NCBI GenBank assembly: GCA_934277435.1
Contig: CAKQUE010000009.1
Coordinates: forward strand, 1 to 56,048
From: an uncultured Alphaproteobacteria bacterium
GTDB lineage: Bacteria; Pseudomonadota; Alphaproteobacteria; RF32; CAG-239
DNA length: 56,048 nt
Reading direction: 5' to 3'
A program made the position numbers and the translations under genes. This document shows, piece by piece, positions 16,347-26,100 of the stretch (its first letter is position 1; every line of letters begins with the position of its first letter). A model generated the notes under the pieces. It made no database searches. It was not told the origin of the DNA and worked only from the letters and a program-made list of their open reading frames with translations.

Positions 16347-19300
16347 CTAGAAAGCGTATTTGAGGTTCAAAAGGCCGGTGTGGGCCGAATAATCGTCACG
16401 CCAATCATACTCATAAGTCAAACCGACTTTAGCATTTTCGCTGACTGCCATTTCCACGCCGATTCCCGTTTCCACGCCGAATTTGCCGTTGCTTTCCTGC
16501 GCAATTGCATACGAACCGCCATTTGGCAAATGAACTATGGTCGTGTTGTCGTCGTTTTGCAGGTCATACGTGGCGTTTACAAACGCTTTCGGCATAACTT
16601 CATAGCCGTTTACTTCGGTTTCATCGGTCAAAGAAACGCCCAAAACTCCGGTTAAAATATCGCTGTCCGCGCTGTTATATTTCATACCGGCGCTGTCGGT
16701 GTAGCCGTCCTGACTGATTTTGTAGTAGCGCAAACCGGCTTGCGGACGCAGGCGCAAAACATGCTCGTCGGCGCAGCCATAAAACTCACGTCCGACCAAG
16801 GCTTGCAAGCCCAGCATCTGCATATCGAAACTGCCTTTAATATTTTCGCCAAACGCTTTTTTGTTTTGGTCAAAACTCAACCAGTGATAAGCGGCCAAAC
16901 CGTTGGCAAACCAGCTGTTGCGGCCATATTCGGCATAGGCGAAAACCGTGTGGTCGTCAATGTCCGAACTTTTGGCGCCGCTGTCCAAATCTGTTTGCAA
17001 ATACGCGTAACCAGCGCCGACTGTCCAGTTTTTGCCGGCTTTGCCGTCAATCGCCGCAATCACGCCTTTGGTGTCGGCCGAATAATCCAAATCGCCGCTG
17101 TTTTCTGCCGTCTGATATACGGCGTTTGCCCAAACTTCCGGCTCATATTCTGCCAAATCGCCACCAGCCAAGCCATAGACGCTGCTTTTATCCGGACGCG
17201 TATTCAGTCGGTCCGCCACATTTTTAGCGATGATATCGCCAATATAGCGACCGGTTTCCAAATTGGCCTGCGTGTTGTCGTTCAAATCATCAAGCGCGCT
17301 CGTCAAGTTTTTATCGCCGTCTTGCGCCTGTTTGTTCACCGTTTCGCTAATGCGGTCAAACTGTCGGTTGTCGCTTTTTGAGTCGGTAATTGCCAAAATC
17401 TCGTCCGCTTTGTCTTTGCTGGTGTCAAATTCTTTGGCGATTTCGTCGGCGTTTTTCTTGGCAAATTCCAAAATCAGCATGTTGTTTTCGTCGTTGAGTC
17501 TAAAATCATAGTTATAGAGGCTGTTGGTGATGATGGGGTTCCATTTGCCGTTGGCGGTGTCGACGGTGTTGGCAAATTTATATGTGCCTTCGCCGTTGGC
17601 CACGCCATGCTCGACATAGGTCGAAACCTTGAGGTTGCTGTCGGCGTTCAGTTTGATGTCGCCATCGACTTTGCCGCCCTTTTGCGTGGTGGACGAGGTG
17701 TTGATTTCGTTCACGTTAAAAGCCAAAGTCGCGTCTTTTTCCAGCGTCAGATTATTGCCGGCGGAAGTCGCGTTGTTGAGGTTCAGCGCGGCGTTTTGAG
17801 CCAAATTAATTTTGCCGTCGCCGGTAATGCCGCCGGTAATGCCGTCGCTAATGTCGAGCGAACCGTTTTCGGCCACGTTGACGGTGCCGGAGTTATAAAT
17901 ATCGTTGGCGGTTTTGACGCCGTTCACGACTTTGTAATTGTCTTTGAAAACATTTTTGCCGCTAAAGCCGATGGTGCCTGCGTTCCAAACCGCGCCGCCG
18001 TCGGTCTTCTTTTCTCTCGCGCCGCTCACATAGTTGCCGCTAAAGGTCGAAGACTGGATATCGTCAATCGCCATTCTCGCCGAATTGTAGATTGCGCCGC
18101 CTTGAGCGTAGGCATTGTTGCCAGCGCCGGTGGTCTGCGCGAAGTTATTGCTGAAATTACCGGAAAGCGTTGTGATACCCTTTGAATCTGCATTATTGTA
18201 CTTATTAGTTACAGCTCCGCCGATGGCAAAAGTGCCATTGGTCAAAGTGTGATTGTTGCTAAAACTACCGGTTAATTTAGTAATATTTCCATAATTAACT
18301 AAAGCACCGCCGCGAGCCTCCGCCGTGCCGCCGTTACTTTCGGCGTAGTTGCCTTCAAAGTCACCGGTAATTGAACCTATAATACTGGAAGTGTTATTAT
18401 TGATAGCTCCGCCGCTGGAATTTAATCCGCTTAAAGTAAAATTATATGTAAAATTACCGGAAATAATATTGATAGTTGCTTTTTGATTATGAACTGCTCC
18501 GCCGTTAGCTTGTCTGTTTTCTGATATTGTATAGTTATCGGTAAAGCTACCGGTTATATTTTCAATTATTGAGGACAAGTAGTTGCAAATTGTTCCGCCA
18601 TTAGCTTGTCCGTTTACAGATTTTGCATAATTACCAGTAAAATCTCCGGTTATATTATCAATTGTTGCTAATGAGTTGTAAATAGCTCCTCCCCTAGCTA
18701 AACTATTTTTAGCTTCGGCATAGTTATTAATAAAGTTACCAACCACATCTTTGATGCTTATTTCTCCGGTATATGTGTCATCACCTTTTTCGTTAGCAAT
18801 CGCTCCACCACGAGAATAGTTTTCGGAATAAATGTAATTGTTGGTAAAATCGGCATAGATATTGTCCATCGTGGCATTCATATTCAAAATCGCCCCACCT
18901 CCAGATTGTATTTTTGACCAGAGATGATTGCCACTGAATTTACCTTTGATATCGCCGATGTGCGAATCTGTAAAGTTATAAATGGCGCCGCCTTGTACCA
19001 TGTTCTCTAGACTAATGGAATAGTTATTTATAAACACTGCCTCAATATTGCCTATAATCCCATTGGCTTCAATGTTGCCAATTGCTCCACCTGCGGCGGC
19101 ACCAGAACCGCTAGCATTTTTGGCATAGTTGTTAATAAATTCACCGGTTATGCTTTCTATTTTAGCCCCTTTGTTTTCTATTGCTCCGCCCTCGGCACCA
19201 GCATAACCATCACGGTTTAAATTACCAATAGCATAATTGCCAATAAATTTACCTTTAATTTTACCAATTGCTCCTCTGTTATCATTATAAATAGCTCCGC

Positions 19301-19952
19301 CATAAGCAGCATCAGTATTAGAAACAAGATAGTTGCCAATGTAATTACCAATAATTTCTGTTATCTGCGCCGTTGACTTTTCGTTATAGATAGCACCGCC
19401 ATAGACATCACCATTTCGAACTATGTGATTACCAATCATATCGCCTTTGATTGAAAGTGTGCCTTTGTTATTAATCGCACCACCCCAATTGCCAGAACCG
19501 GTGTTATCTATCTGGTTATTTAAGAAATCACCGGTAATGTTTAGGGTGTTTCCGGCGCCGTTAAACAAAGCGCCACCATCAACATTCGAAATACTATCCT
19601 TAAAGTCGGCGGTGATGTCGCCGGTCAAAGCTCCTTCTTTGCCTTCTTGTCGTTCGTTGTAGACTTTGCCGCCCTCAGGCTTGGTGTAGGTATATTCAAA
19701 ATATTGCGTTTTGTCGGCGGAAAGCTCAACTTTGAGCATATTAGGATTATCAGCTTTATACTCATCTGCGCTGATTTCTTTCCAAGTTATATTTTTTGAA
19801 GTGCTTAAATCTTCAGCTTTTAGGGAATAATCTTCAGCATTCGCCGCACCCGCGCCCAAGGCGAACAAACCCAAGTTAATCAGTAAACATTTTTTCAACA
19901 CACTGCGATATTGCGCATTCAAAAGCCCCAACGCGTTGCGAGTATACTTCAT
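16347..19952 (-). CDS. Autotransporter with 17 GGAIYN-type passenger repeats
   Basis: 1201 residues. An extended signal peptide (residues 1-39) has a basic N-region and ends LGAGAANA. The passenger (about 60-640) holds 17 blocks of GGA(I/V/L)xN followed by a strand like ITGDFxxNYA, about 28-35 residues apart, predicting a beta-helix. A linker with DEIAKEFDTSKDKADEIL precedes a C-terminal barrel (last ~270 residues, from VWANAVYQT) ending LKYAF. AAAGGGGATAAAAG precedes the ATG. Type V secreted surface protein; ligand unknown. It is flanked by 87-bp direct repeats and is a paralogue of the gene at the left edge. Confidence 0.93.
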   Translation of the reverse strand: MKYTRNALGLLNAQYRSVLKKCLLINLGLFALGAGAANAEDYSLKAEDLSTSKNITWKEISADEYKADNPNMLKVELSADKTQYFEYTYTKPEGGKVYNERQEGKEGALTGDITADFKDSISNVDGGALFNGAGNTLNITGDFLNNQIDNTGSGNWGGAINNKGTLSIKGDMIGNHIVRNGDVYGGAIYNEKSTAQITEIIGNYIGNYLVSNTDAAYGGAIYNDNRGAIGKIKGKFIGNYAIGNLNRDGYAGAEGGAIENKGAKIESITGEFINNYAKNASGSGAAAGGAIGNIEANGIIGNIEAVFINNYSISLENMVQGGAIYNFTDSHIGDIKGKFSGNHLWSKIQSGGGAILNMNATMDNIYADFTNNYIYSENYSRGGAIANEKGDDTYTGEISIKDVVGNFINNYAEAKNSLARGGAIYNSLATIDNITGDFTGNYAKSVNGQANGGTICNYLSSIIENITGSFTDNYTISENRQANGGAVHNQKATINIISGNFTYNFTLSGLNSSGGAINNNTSSIIGSITGDFEGNYAESNGGTAEARGGALVNYGNITKLTGSFSNNHTLTNGTFAIGGAVTNKYNNADSKGITTLSGNFSNNFAQTTGAGNNAYAQGGAIYNSARMAIDDIQSSTFSGNYVSGAREKKTDGGAVWNAGTIGFSGKNVFKDNYKVVNGVKTANDIYNSGTVNVAENGSLDISDGITGGITGDGKINLAQNAALNLNNATSAGNNLTLEKDATLAFNVNEINTSSTTQKGGKVDGDIKLNADSNLKVSTYVEHGVANGEGTYKFANTVDTANGKWNPIITNSLYNYDFRLNDENNMLILEFAKKNADEIAKEFDTSKDKADEILAITDSKSDNRQFDRISETVNKQAQDGDKNLTSALDDLNDNTQANLETGRYIGDIIAKNVADRLNTRPDKSSVYGLAGGDLAEYEPEVWANAVYQTAENSGDLDYSADTKGVIAAIDGKAGKNWTVGAGYAYLQTDLDSGAKSSDIDDHTVFAYAEYGRNSWFANGLAAYHWLSFDQNKKAFGENIKGSFDMQMLGLQALVGREFYGCADEHVLRLRPQAGLRYYKISQDGYTDSAGMKYNSADSDILTGVLGVSLTDETEVNGYEVMPKAFVNATYDLQNDDNTTIVHLPNGGSYAIAQESNGKFGVETGIGVEMAVSENAKVGLTYEYDWRDDYSAHTGLLNLKYAF

Positions 19953-20191
19953 CTTTTATCCCCTTTATTCAAATAATTACATCAAACACAATGTCCAAAA
20001 AAACGGTCGTTTAAATTGGGACGCCTAATACATGTACAATTTAGAATTGAAAACACGCAAAATCATAGGGTTGTAAATTTTTCTTGCATTTGAAAAATGA
20101 TTATTTATACTGTCTTAAAAGTCCAAAAATAACGACCGTTTTTTTTACTCATTTTAAGCCGCAAAAGCCGACACAGTTTTTTCGTTTTTTT

Positions 20192-20326
20192 ACACCAGTC
20201 ATCCTAGGTCTTGTACCTAGGATCTTCTGGCAACAAACACCTAACCAAGTCCATAAATTAGCCATATTATTGCATAAGGAGTATGCTTACACAAGATTAT
20301 CGGGACAGGCCCGATAATGACTGGTG
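20192..20326. repeat. Large nested palindromic element
   Basis: Outer arms CACCAGTCAT (20193-20202) and ATGACTGGTG (20317-20326) are perfectly inverted. Inside are two perfect hairpins, ATCCTAGGT/ACCTAGGAT (20201-20223) and ATTATCGGG/CCCGATAAT (20296-20318). It resembles the interspersed palindromic elements of many alphaproteobacteria. Confidence 0.75.
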
Positions 20327-20380
20327 CTAGGAGCGCTGGCTACTACTTGTCGCAACGTTTTTCTACTTCTCCACTCTCGG

Positions 20381-20467
20381 CGTCATTCTTCAGCGCCTCA
20401 TGCCGCTTTATAGGCTGAGGCAGACTGGAGAATCCACGACTTTGTTGCCATCGGCAACGCATATTGA
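20381..20467. repeat. 87-bp direct repeat, right copy (upstream of the autotransporter)
   Basis: About four differences from 16239-16325 in the same orientation. It is followed by the hairpins CATTGC-ATT-GCAATG (about 20468-20484) and GGCACATCC/GGGTGTGCC (about 20505-20526). The rest of 19953-20589 holds the autotransporter leader and no gene. Confidence 0.85.
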
Positions 20468-20589
20468 CATTGCATTCGCAATGACGTTATGGATACTCGG
20501 GATTGGCACATCCTGTGGGGTGTGCCACCCAAGTATGACAGCGAAAGTAATGACGCTAAACTAGCAGAATTTTGCAAGAAAAAATGATT

Positions 20590-21900
20590 CTATATTTTCA
20601 GTAAAATCGGATTATGCACAGGTGGTTGTTTTTCTTTTATTTCCACAGCAGAAAGAATATCGGCTTTGGCAATTTCATATTCTTCTTCATGATTATAATG
20701 CACAATCGCCAGCGGAGTTTTTCCGGCTTCCATATTATCGCCGATTTGCGCAAATTCCGTATATCCAGTGGATAAATCCAGCTTTTGCCCCGGAATCGAA
20801 CGTCCGCCGTGCAGTTTGATGATGCTGACGCCAATCGCGCGGGTATTCATGGCGCAAACGTAGCCGTCAGATTCAGCATATATAGGTTTTTGATATTGAG
20901 CATGTGGCAAATATTTTTCCGGATTTTCTACAAAGTCTTTGGCTCCGCCCAGCGCCGCCGTCATTTGGGCAAATTTTTCTAACGCCGCGCCGGAAGAGTG
21001 TGCTTTGTTCAGCAATTCGTGCGCTTCAGCAAGAGTCTGGCAGCGTCCGCATTGCAACAAAAGTTCGGCGCCAAGCTCTTTGGTCACAATATCCAAACGG
21101 CTGTTGATATTTTTATTTTGCAAATAGTCCAAAGTTTCGCGGATTTCTACGGCGTTGCCGGCTGTGGCACCCAAAACTTGGTTCATATCAGTCAAAACCG
21201 CGCGGGTTTTGGTGCCGGCGGCGTTAGCCACGCTGACAATAGACTGCGCCAGAGTTTTGGCGTCATCAAAACTACCCATAAATGCACCGTTGCCGCATTT
21301 TAAATCCATAACCAAATATTGCAGTCCGGCTGCCAATTTTTTAGAAAGTATAGAAGCTGTAATCAGCGGAATGGATTCAACTGTGCCGCAAACATCGCGG
21401 ATGGCATAAATCTTTTTATCTGCCGGCGCAAGGTTGGCGGTTTGGCCAATAATGGCACAGCCGACATTTTTGACAGTCTTTTTGAAAAGGTCTATATTTG
21501 CCTGCGTGTTGTAACCTTTTATCGACTCAAGTTTGTCAATGGTGCCGCCAGTATGCCCCAAACCGCGTCCGGCAATCATTGGCACATAGACATCGCACGC
21601 CGCCAAAAGCGGAGCCAGCATAAGGCTGACTTTGTCGCCGACGCCGCCGCTGGAATGCTTATCTACAATCGGCTTGTCAAAACCTTCCCAGCTCAAAATA
21701 TCTCCCGAATTTCGCATTGCCAAAGTCAAAGCAGTGGTCTCTTGGCTGTTTAGTCCGTTCAAAAATATTGCCATAGTCAAGGCCGCAACTTGTTCGTCAG
21801 CGACATCTCCGCTGGCTAATCCTTGAATAAACTCGTTGATTTCGGCGGTGGATAAAACTTCTTTATTGCGTTTGCGGCGGATAATTTCTTGAGGTAACAT
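20590..21900 (-). CDS. deoA: Thymidine phosphorylase
   Basis: 436 residues. The family signature is DKHSSGGVGDKVSLMLAPLLA (phosphate and nucleoside binding, about 80-100 in order), with AGRGLGHTGGTIDKLESI after it and the pyrimidine-binding IRDVCGTVESIPLI. The C-terminal domain has GAGALG-like AALGGAKDF and the closing LHGGRSIPGQ. It converts thymidine and phosphate to thymine and deoxyribose-1-phosphate. Third gene of cdd-punA-deoA, 12 bp after punA. Confidence 0.96.
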   Translation of the reverse strand: MLPQEIIRRKRNKEVLSTAEINEFIQGLASGDVADEQVAALTMAIFLNGLNSQETTALTLAMRNSGDILSWEGFDKPIVDKHSSGGVGDKVSLMLAPLLAACDVYVPMIAGRGLGHTGGTIDKLESIKGYNTQANIDLFKKTVKNVGCAIIGQTANLAPADKKIYAIRDVCGTVESIPLITASILSKKLAAGLQYLVMDLKCGNGAFMGSFDDAKTLAQSIVSVANAAGTKTRAVLTDMNQVLGATAGNAVEIRETLDYLQNKNINSRLDIVTKELGAELLLQCGRCQTLAEAHELLNKAHSSGAALEKFAQMTAALGGAKDFVENPEKYLPHAQYQKPIYAESDGYVCAMNTRAIGVSIIKLHGGRSIPGQKLDLSTGYTEFAQIGDNMEAGKTPLAIVHYNHEEEYEIAKADILSAVEIKEKQPPVHNPILLKI

Positions 21901-21912
21901 GATGGTGGCTCC

Positions 21913-22707
21913 TTATTGGTTGAGGTAGGTTTTGAGCAGCTGCTCAAGCTTTTTTGACGATTTTTGAACTTGGGCTAAAACATCTTGGTGATTTTGCACT
22001 TCAGATGTTAGTCCGGTTCCTAAATTGGAAATCACCGAAAAAGCCAGCACTTTCAGCCCTTTATGCACGGCGGCTATAACTTCGGGCACGGTCGACATAC
22101 CAACCGCGTCGGCGCCAAATAGCTGGAAAAGCTTTACTTCGGACGGTGTTTCATAGTTTGGCCCCATTGCCATAAGATACACACCTTCAAAAAGCTCAAT
22201 ATTCAGCTGCTGCGCCAGAGTTTTCACTTTTTGGCGAGAAACCGCGTCATAAGCGTTGCTCATATCTGGAAAATATGGTTCATCGTGCGGACCAATTAAC
22301 GGGTTGCGTCCGCTAAAATTAATATGGTCTTTTATCAACATCAAACTGCCGGCCGGCATAGAGGTTTTGAGTGAACCGGCGGCGTTGGTGATAATCAGCT
22401 CTTTTACGCCCAAAGCGGCAAGCAAACCAACAATATCGGCAATCAGCTGCGGAGCGATGCCCTCATATAGGTGAAAACGTCCTTCCATGCAAATGACTTT
22501 GCGTGAACCAATTTGCCCAAAGGCGAAGCGTCCTTTGTGACCGGCAACCGTGGTTTGCGGAAAATCTGGAATGGCGGCGTAATTAATATAAAGCGGATTT
22601 TCGATTGTCTGGCTTACGCCGTCGAGCCCCGAGCCAAGAATTAAAGCTGTATCAGGTATAAAATCTTTGATTTGTGCTTTGATGTAATTGAGTGAGTTAG
22701 TCAGCAT
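21913..22707 (-). CDS. punA: Purine nucleoside phosphorylase (trimeric type)
   Basis: 264 residues. Motifs of the trimeric PNP family: LILGSGLDG (phosphate loop), VAGHKGRFAFG, MEGRFHLYEG, ITNAAGSL, LIKDHINFSGRNPLIGP, GVYLMAMGPNYETPSE, GADAVGMSTVPE and SNLGTG. The Glu, Met and Asn that contact the purine and ribose in known enzymes lie in these blocks. It phosphorolyses purine (deoxy)nucleosides. The start lies 11 bp inside the end of cdd. Confidence 0.93.
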   Translation of the reverse strand: MLTNSLNYIKAQIKDFIPDTALILGSGLDGVSQTIENPLYINYAAIPDFPQTTVAGHKGRFAFGQIGSRKVICMEGRFHLYEGIAPQLIADIVGLLAALGVKELIITNAAGSLKTSMPAGSLMLIKDHINFSGRNPLIGPHDEPYFPDMSNAYDAVSRQKVKTLAQQLNIELFEGVYLMAMGPNYETPSEVKLFQLFGADAVGMSTVPEVIAAVHKGLKVLAFSVISNLGTGLTSEVQNHQDVLAQVQKSSKKLEQLLKTYLNQ

Positions 22708-23101
22708 TTTTTAGGTCTTTCGCTTGAAAAAAGTTGGGCATTAAATCATATAAATGAAAGGTTTTTACAATTCCGTTGAGGTTGGCGCTGTGAATAAGCG
22801 TGTTTTGGCTGCCAAATTCAAGAATTTTTTGCAGACAGTTGCCACAAGGCAGAATCTGCGCCGTGTCGGCAATGATTAAAATTTCTGAAATTTGGGTTTC
22901 GCCTCCGGCAATCATGGCCGAAATCGCCCCGGCTTCAGCGCAAGTTCCGCAAGGATAGGAGGCGTTTTCGACATTACAGCCGCAAAAAAATTTTTGCCCA
23001 CTGCTTAAAATTGCCGCGCCAACCTTGAAATGCGAATACGGCGTATAGGCATTTAACCGGCAATTTCCAGCTAATTCAAAGAGCTTTTGTTTATTATCCA
23101 T
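22697..23101 (-). CDS. cdd: Cytidine deaminase
   Basis: 134 residues from ATG 23099-23101 (MDNKQKLFELA), with GGGGTAAAACT upstream; the longer frame adds 18 residues that overlap the promoter. Catalytic motif CNVENASYPCGTCAEAGAI holds the proton-shuttle Glu and one zinc Cys, and LPCGNCLQKILEF gives two further zinc Cys. It deaminates cytidine and deoxycytidine to uridine forms. First gene of the salvage operon. Confidence 0.95.
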   Translation of the reverse strand: MDNKQKLFELAGNCRLNAYTPYSHFKVGAAILSSGQKFFCGCNVENASYPCGTCAEAGAISAMIAGGETQISEILIIADTAQILPCGNCLQKILEFGSQNTLIHSANLNGIVKTFHLYDLMPNFFQAKDLKNAD

Positions 23102-23135
23102 AGTTTTACCCCGTGATAGAAAAAAATATTGATTT

Positions 23136-23165
23136 ATTGTATGGATAATATACACTAAAAGTCAA
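23136..23165 (-). promoter_or_regulatory. Promoter of cdd-punA-deoA
   Basis: Minus strand TTGACT (23165-23160), 18 bp, TACAAT (23141-23136), about 35 bp before the cdd start. Confidence 0.6.
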
Positions 23166-23197
23166 GTTTATCTTTATATCCGTTGAGGAGAAAAACG

Positions 23198-26100
23198 TTG
23201 GTTAAGAAAATAATTTTGATATTTTTGGGACTTTTTGTGTTGGTAATAGGCGGTTTGTCCGCTTATGTTTCTACGGTGGATTGGAATACATATAAAAATG
23301 ATATTGCCGAAAAATTTTCGGAAATTACCGGTAAAAAAATAGAATTTTCGGGTTCTATTGACGTGCAGATTTTGCCGCAGCCAACGCTGAGCGCCAAAAA
23401 TGTGAAGATTATTAATCCTAATAATCCGGCCGACGTTTTAGCCACTATTGATAATTTGAATACGGAAGTTTCCTTGCAATCGCTGCTTAAAGGCTCGCCT
23501 GATATTCGGTCGCTTTCATTGATAGGAACAGAAATTTGGATAAATATTAATGAAAAAGGTGAATTAAATTGGTCTAATTATGGCAAATCAATCAGCGATT
23601 CGGATATAAACACCAGATTGCAAAGCCTCAGTTTGCAAAACGCTTTGCTGCATTTGAATAATGAAAAGTCAGGTATAAAATTTGATTTATCGCAATTAAA
23701 CGCCGATGTACAGGCTGAAACACTCGCCGGACCTTATCGTCTGGACGGTAATTTTGTAAAAGATGAAGACCATTTTGGCGTGGCAGTTAGTTTGGGCAGT
23801 TTTTCCGGTTTGGCCGATGTGCCGGTTAATTTTGCTATAACGCATCCAAAATCAGAAAGCTTTTTGCGTTTTGATGGTACTTATATGCCAAATGAACAAG
23901 CTTATAAGGGCGATTTCAGCGGCGGTTCAAAACAAACGGCCAATTTTGCAAATATTTTATCCGGTATGCAGATTTTAGATGAAAACTATAATGTTCCGTT
24001 ACAGTTTTCGGTGGGAGTGGAAACTGATAGCGAGCAAATTAAACTTTCTAGCTTTATTATTAAATATGAGGGTTTTATTGAAGGTTCGGGAACAGTTATT
24101 ATTCCGTTGCAGCAAAATGCAGAGCAACGTCAAAATGTGGATATCAAATATCAGCTGGTTAATTTGGATTTGCGTCCGCTGCTTTCTATTTTGAAGGCCG
24201 AATACAAAAAGTTTGTGGAAAACGGCAGCGTTTATAAACCGGACTTTAATGTGAATATAAACGCCGATATCAGTTCGGAGCGTGTGGTTTTGAACGACGG
24301 TGAAACCGGTGCGTGGGAAAGTGTAAGTTTTAAGGGCAGCTGGGCTGATAACACTTTGTCGCTTGATGAGTTTTATGCGGCTTGCGCCGGAAATACGGTT
24401 TTGACCATGGATGGTAGCTTGGTGGAAGAGAAAAATTCTCCGCAGTATTTTTTGAAAGTTTCTTTGGATAGTAAAGACTTTTTAGCGTTTTTGAACAGTA
24501 TGGGCGCGTCAGTTAAATCTTATACACAGTCAACTTATCGCAACGCCTTGTTTTCTTTTAATTTGAGTGGAAATAATAACGCTGTGTCGGCTAATGATAT
24601 TAAACTGATGATGGATAAAATGAATATCAGCGGCGTGGCCGGAATAACTTTTGGCGACAATTCTAATGTTTATGAACTGCAGCTGCTGGCTGATACGCTT
24701 AATTTGGATAACTATCTGCCAAAAAATGAAAAAGCGCAGACAATGATGGATAATATCAGAGCCGATATTCGAAATCTGAGCTTTTTGAAATGGCTGAAAA
24801 TGCATGCGTATTTGCGTGCGGATAATTTAACTTTCCGCGGTGTGCAGATGACCGGCGTCAATTTGAATATGGAAGCCGCAGATGGTAATCTTCAGGTAAA
24901 AGAACTTTTGGCCAATGGCGCTTTGAGCAGCAAAATAAAACTTTCTGCCGCAGTCAGCAAACTTGGAAGTTTGGATTTGAATTTTGATGAAGTTATTTTT
25001 GACTTTCAATCTAATAAAATGAATGAAGTTAATGATAAACTCAAAACTCCATGGCCAAATTGGAATATATTCAAAGCTGGTAATTTTCAGGCAGACGGAA
25101 GGTATAGCGGTGATTTGCATCAGGGAAATTTAGATATCAAAATATCGGCAGATGATAATCGTTTTGCCTATAAGGGAGTTGTAAAGCAAGAAGAGGAATT
25201 TGGATTTGATGGACAAATGGAAATCAAAACCATGAATTTTAGCGAACTGGTGAATAATTTGGGCGGCTCACTTAAAACTACGGCAAATAATCGAGGGGCG
25301 TTTAATTGCACAGGCGATGTAAGCGGCAAAGTTTCTAATTGGTCATTTAAAAATACCAACTGTGTTTTGGGGATTGCAAATTATAAAGGCGAAGGAACTT
25401 TGGCTAAAGAAAAAAATAATTATCGTCTGAATGCCGAGGTTAATGTTGATGAGTTTAATATTGAAAATGTGATTGATATGCAATCTATGTCAAATATTCC
25501 GGCTATAAACCGCGTGCAGAAAGAAGATTTTTTTGTTCGTCCTAATTTTAGCAAAGACGCATTTGTTTTTGATTTGTATCGCAATTTGCTGTTAGATGTA
25601 AAATTGACCACAAATAAAGCAATCTATAAAGATAAAGTCTTTAATGATTTGAAACTGCATATTTTAAATTCAAACAATATTATGCAGCTTAACGATATTT
25701 CTGTTGGTTATAACGATGTGGATTTGGGCGGAAATATACAGATATCTTATGATAAATTTTCGACTGTCAAAGGACATTTGGAAGCAAAAAATATAAATTT
25801 GCAAAATGCCGGCGGTTCTTTATATCGTTTTTCAGACGGAATAATGTCGGTTAACACTGATTTCAATATGCCAGCCTCTTCAATTGATGAGTTTGTTAAT
25901 AATTTTAGCGGAAAAATTCATTTTGAGGCTGAAAACACGGTGATTTCCGGAATGGAATTTATACAAATTCAAAACGATTTGTCGCAGCGTGAATATTCTA
26001 AAGGGTTGTTCCAAAAAGTTAGAGATAGTCTGCAAAACGGAGAAACTTCTTTTTCAAAGTTTGGCGGAGATATTACGGCAGAGCAGGGAAATTTACAGTA

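Noticed and set aside
20084..20317. 77-codon frame over the palindromic element
   Set aside because: It reads through nested perfect hairpins and has no start signal.
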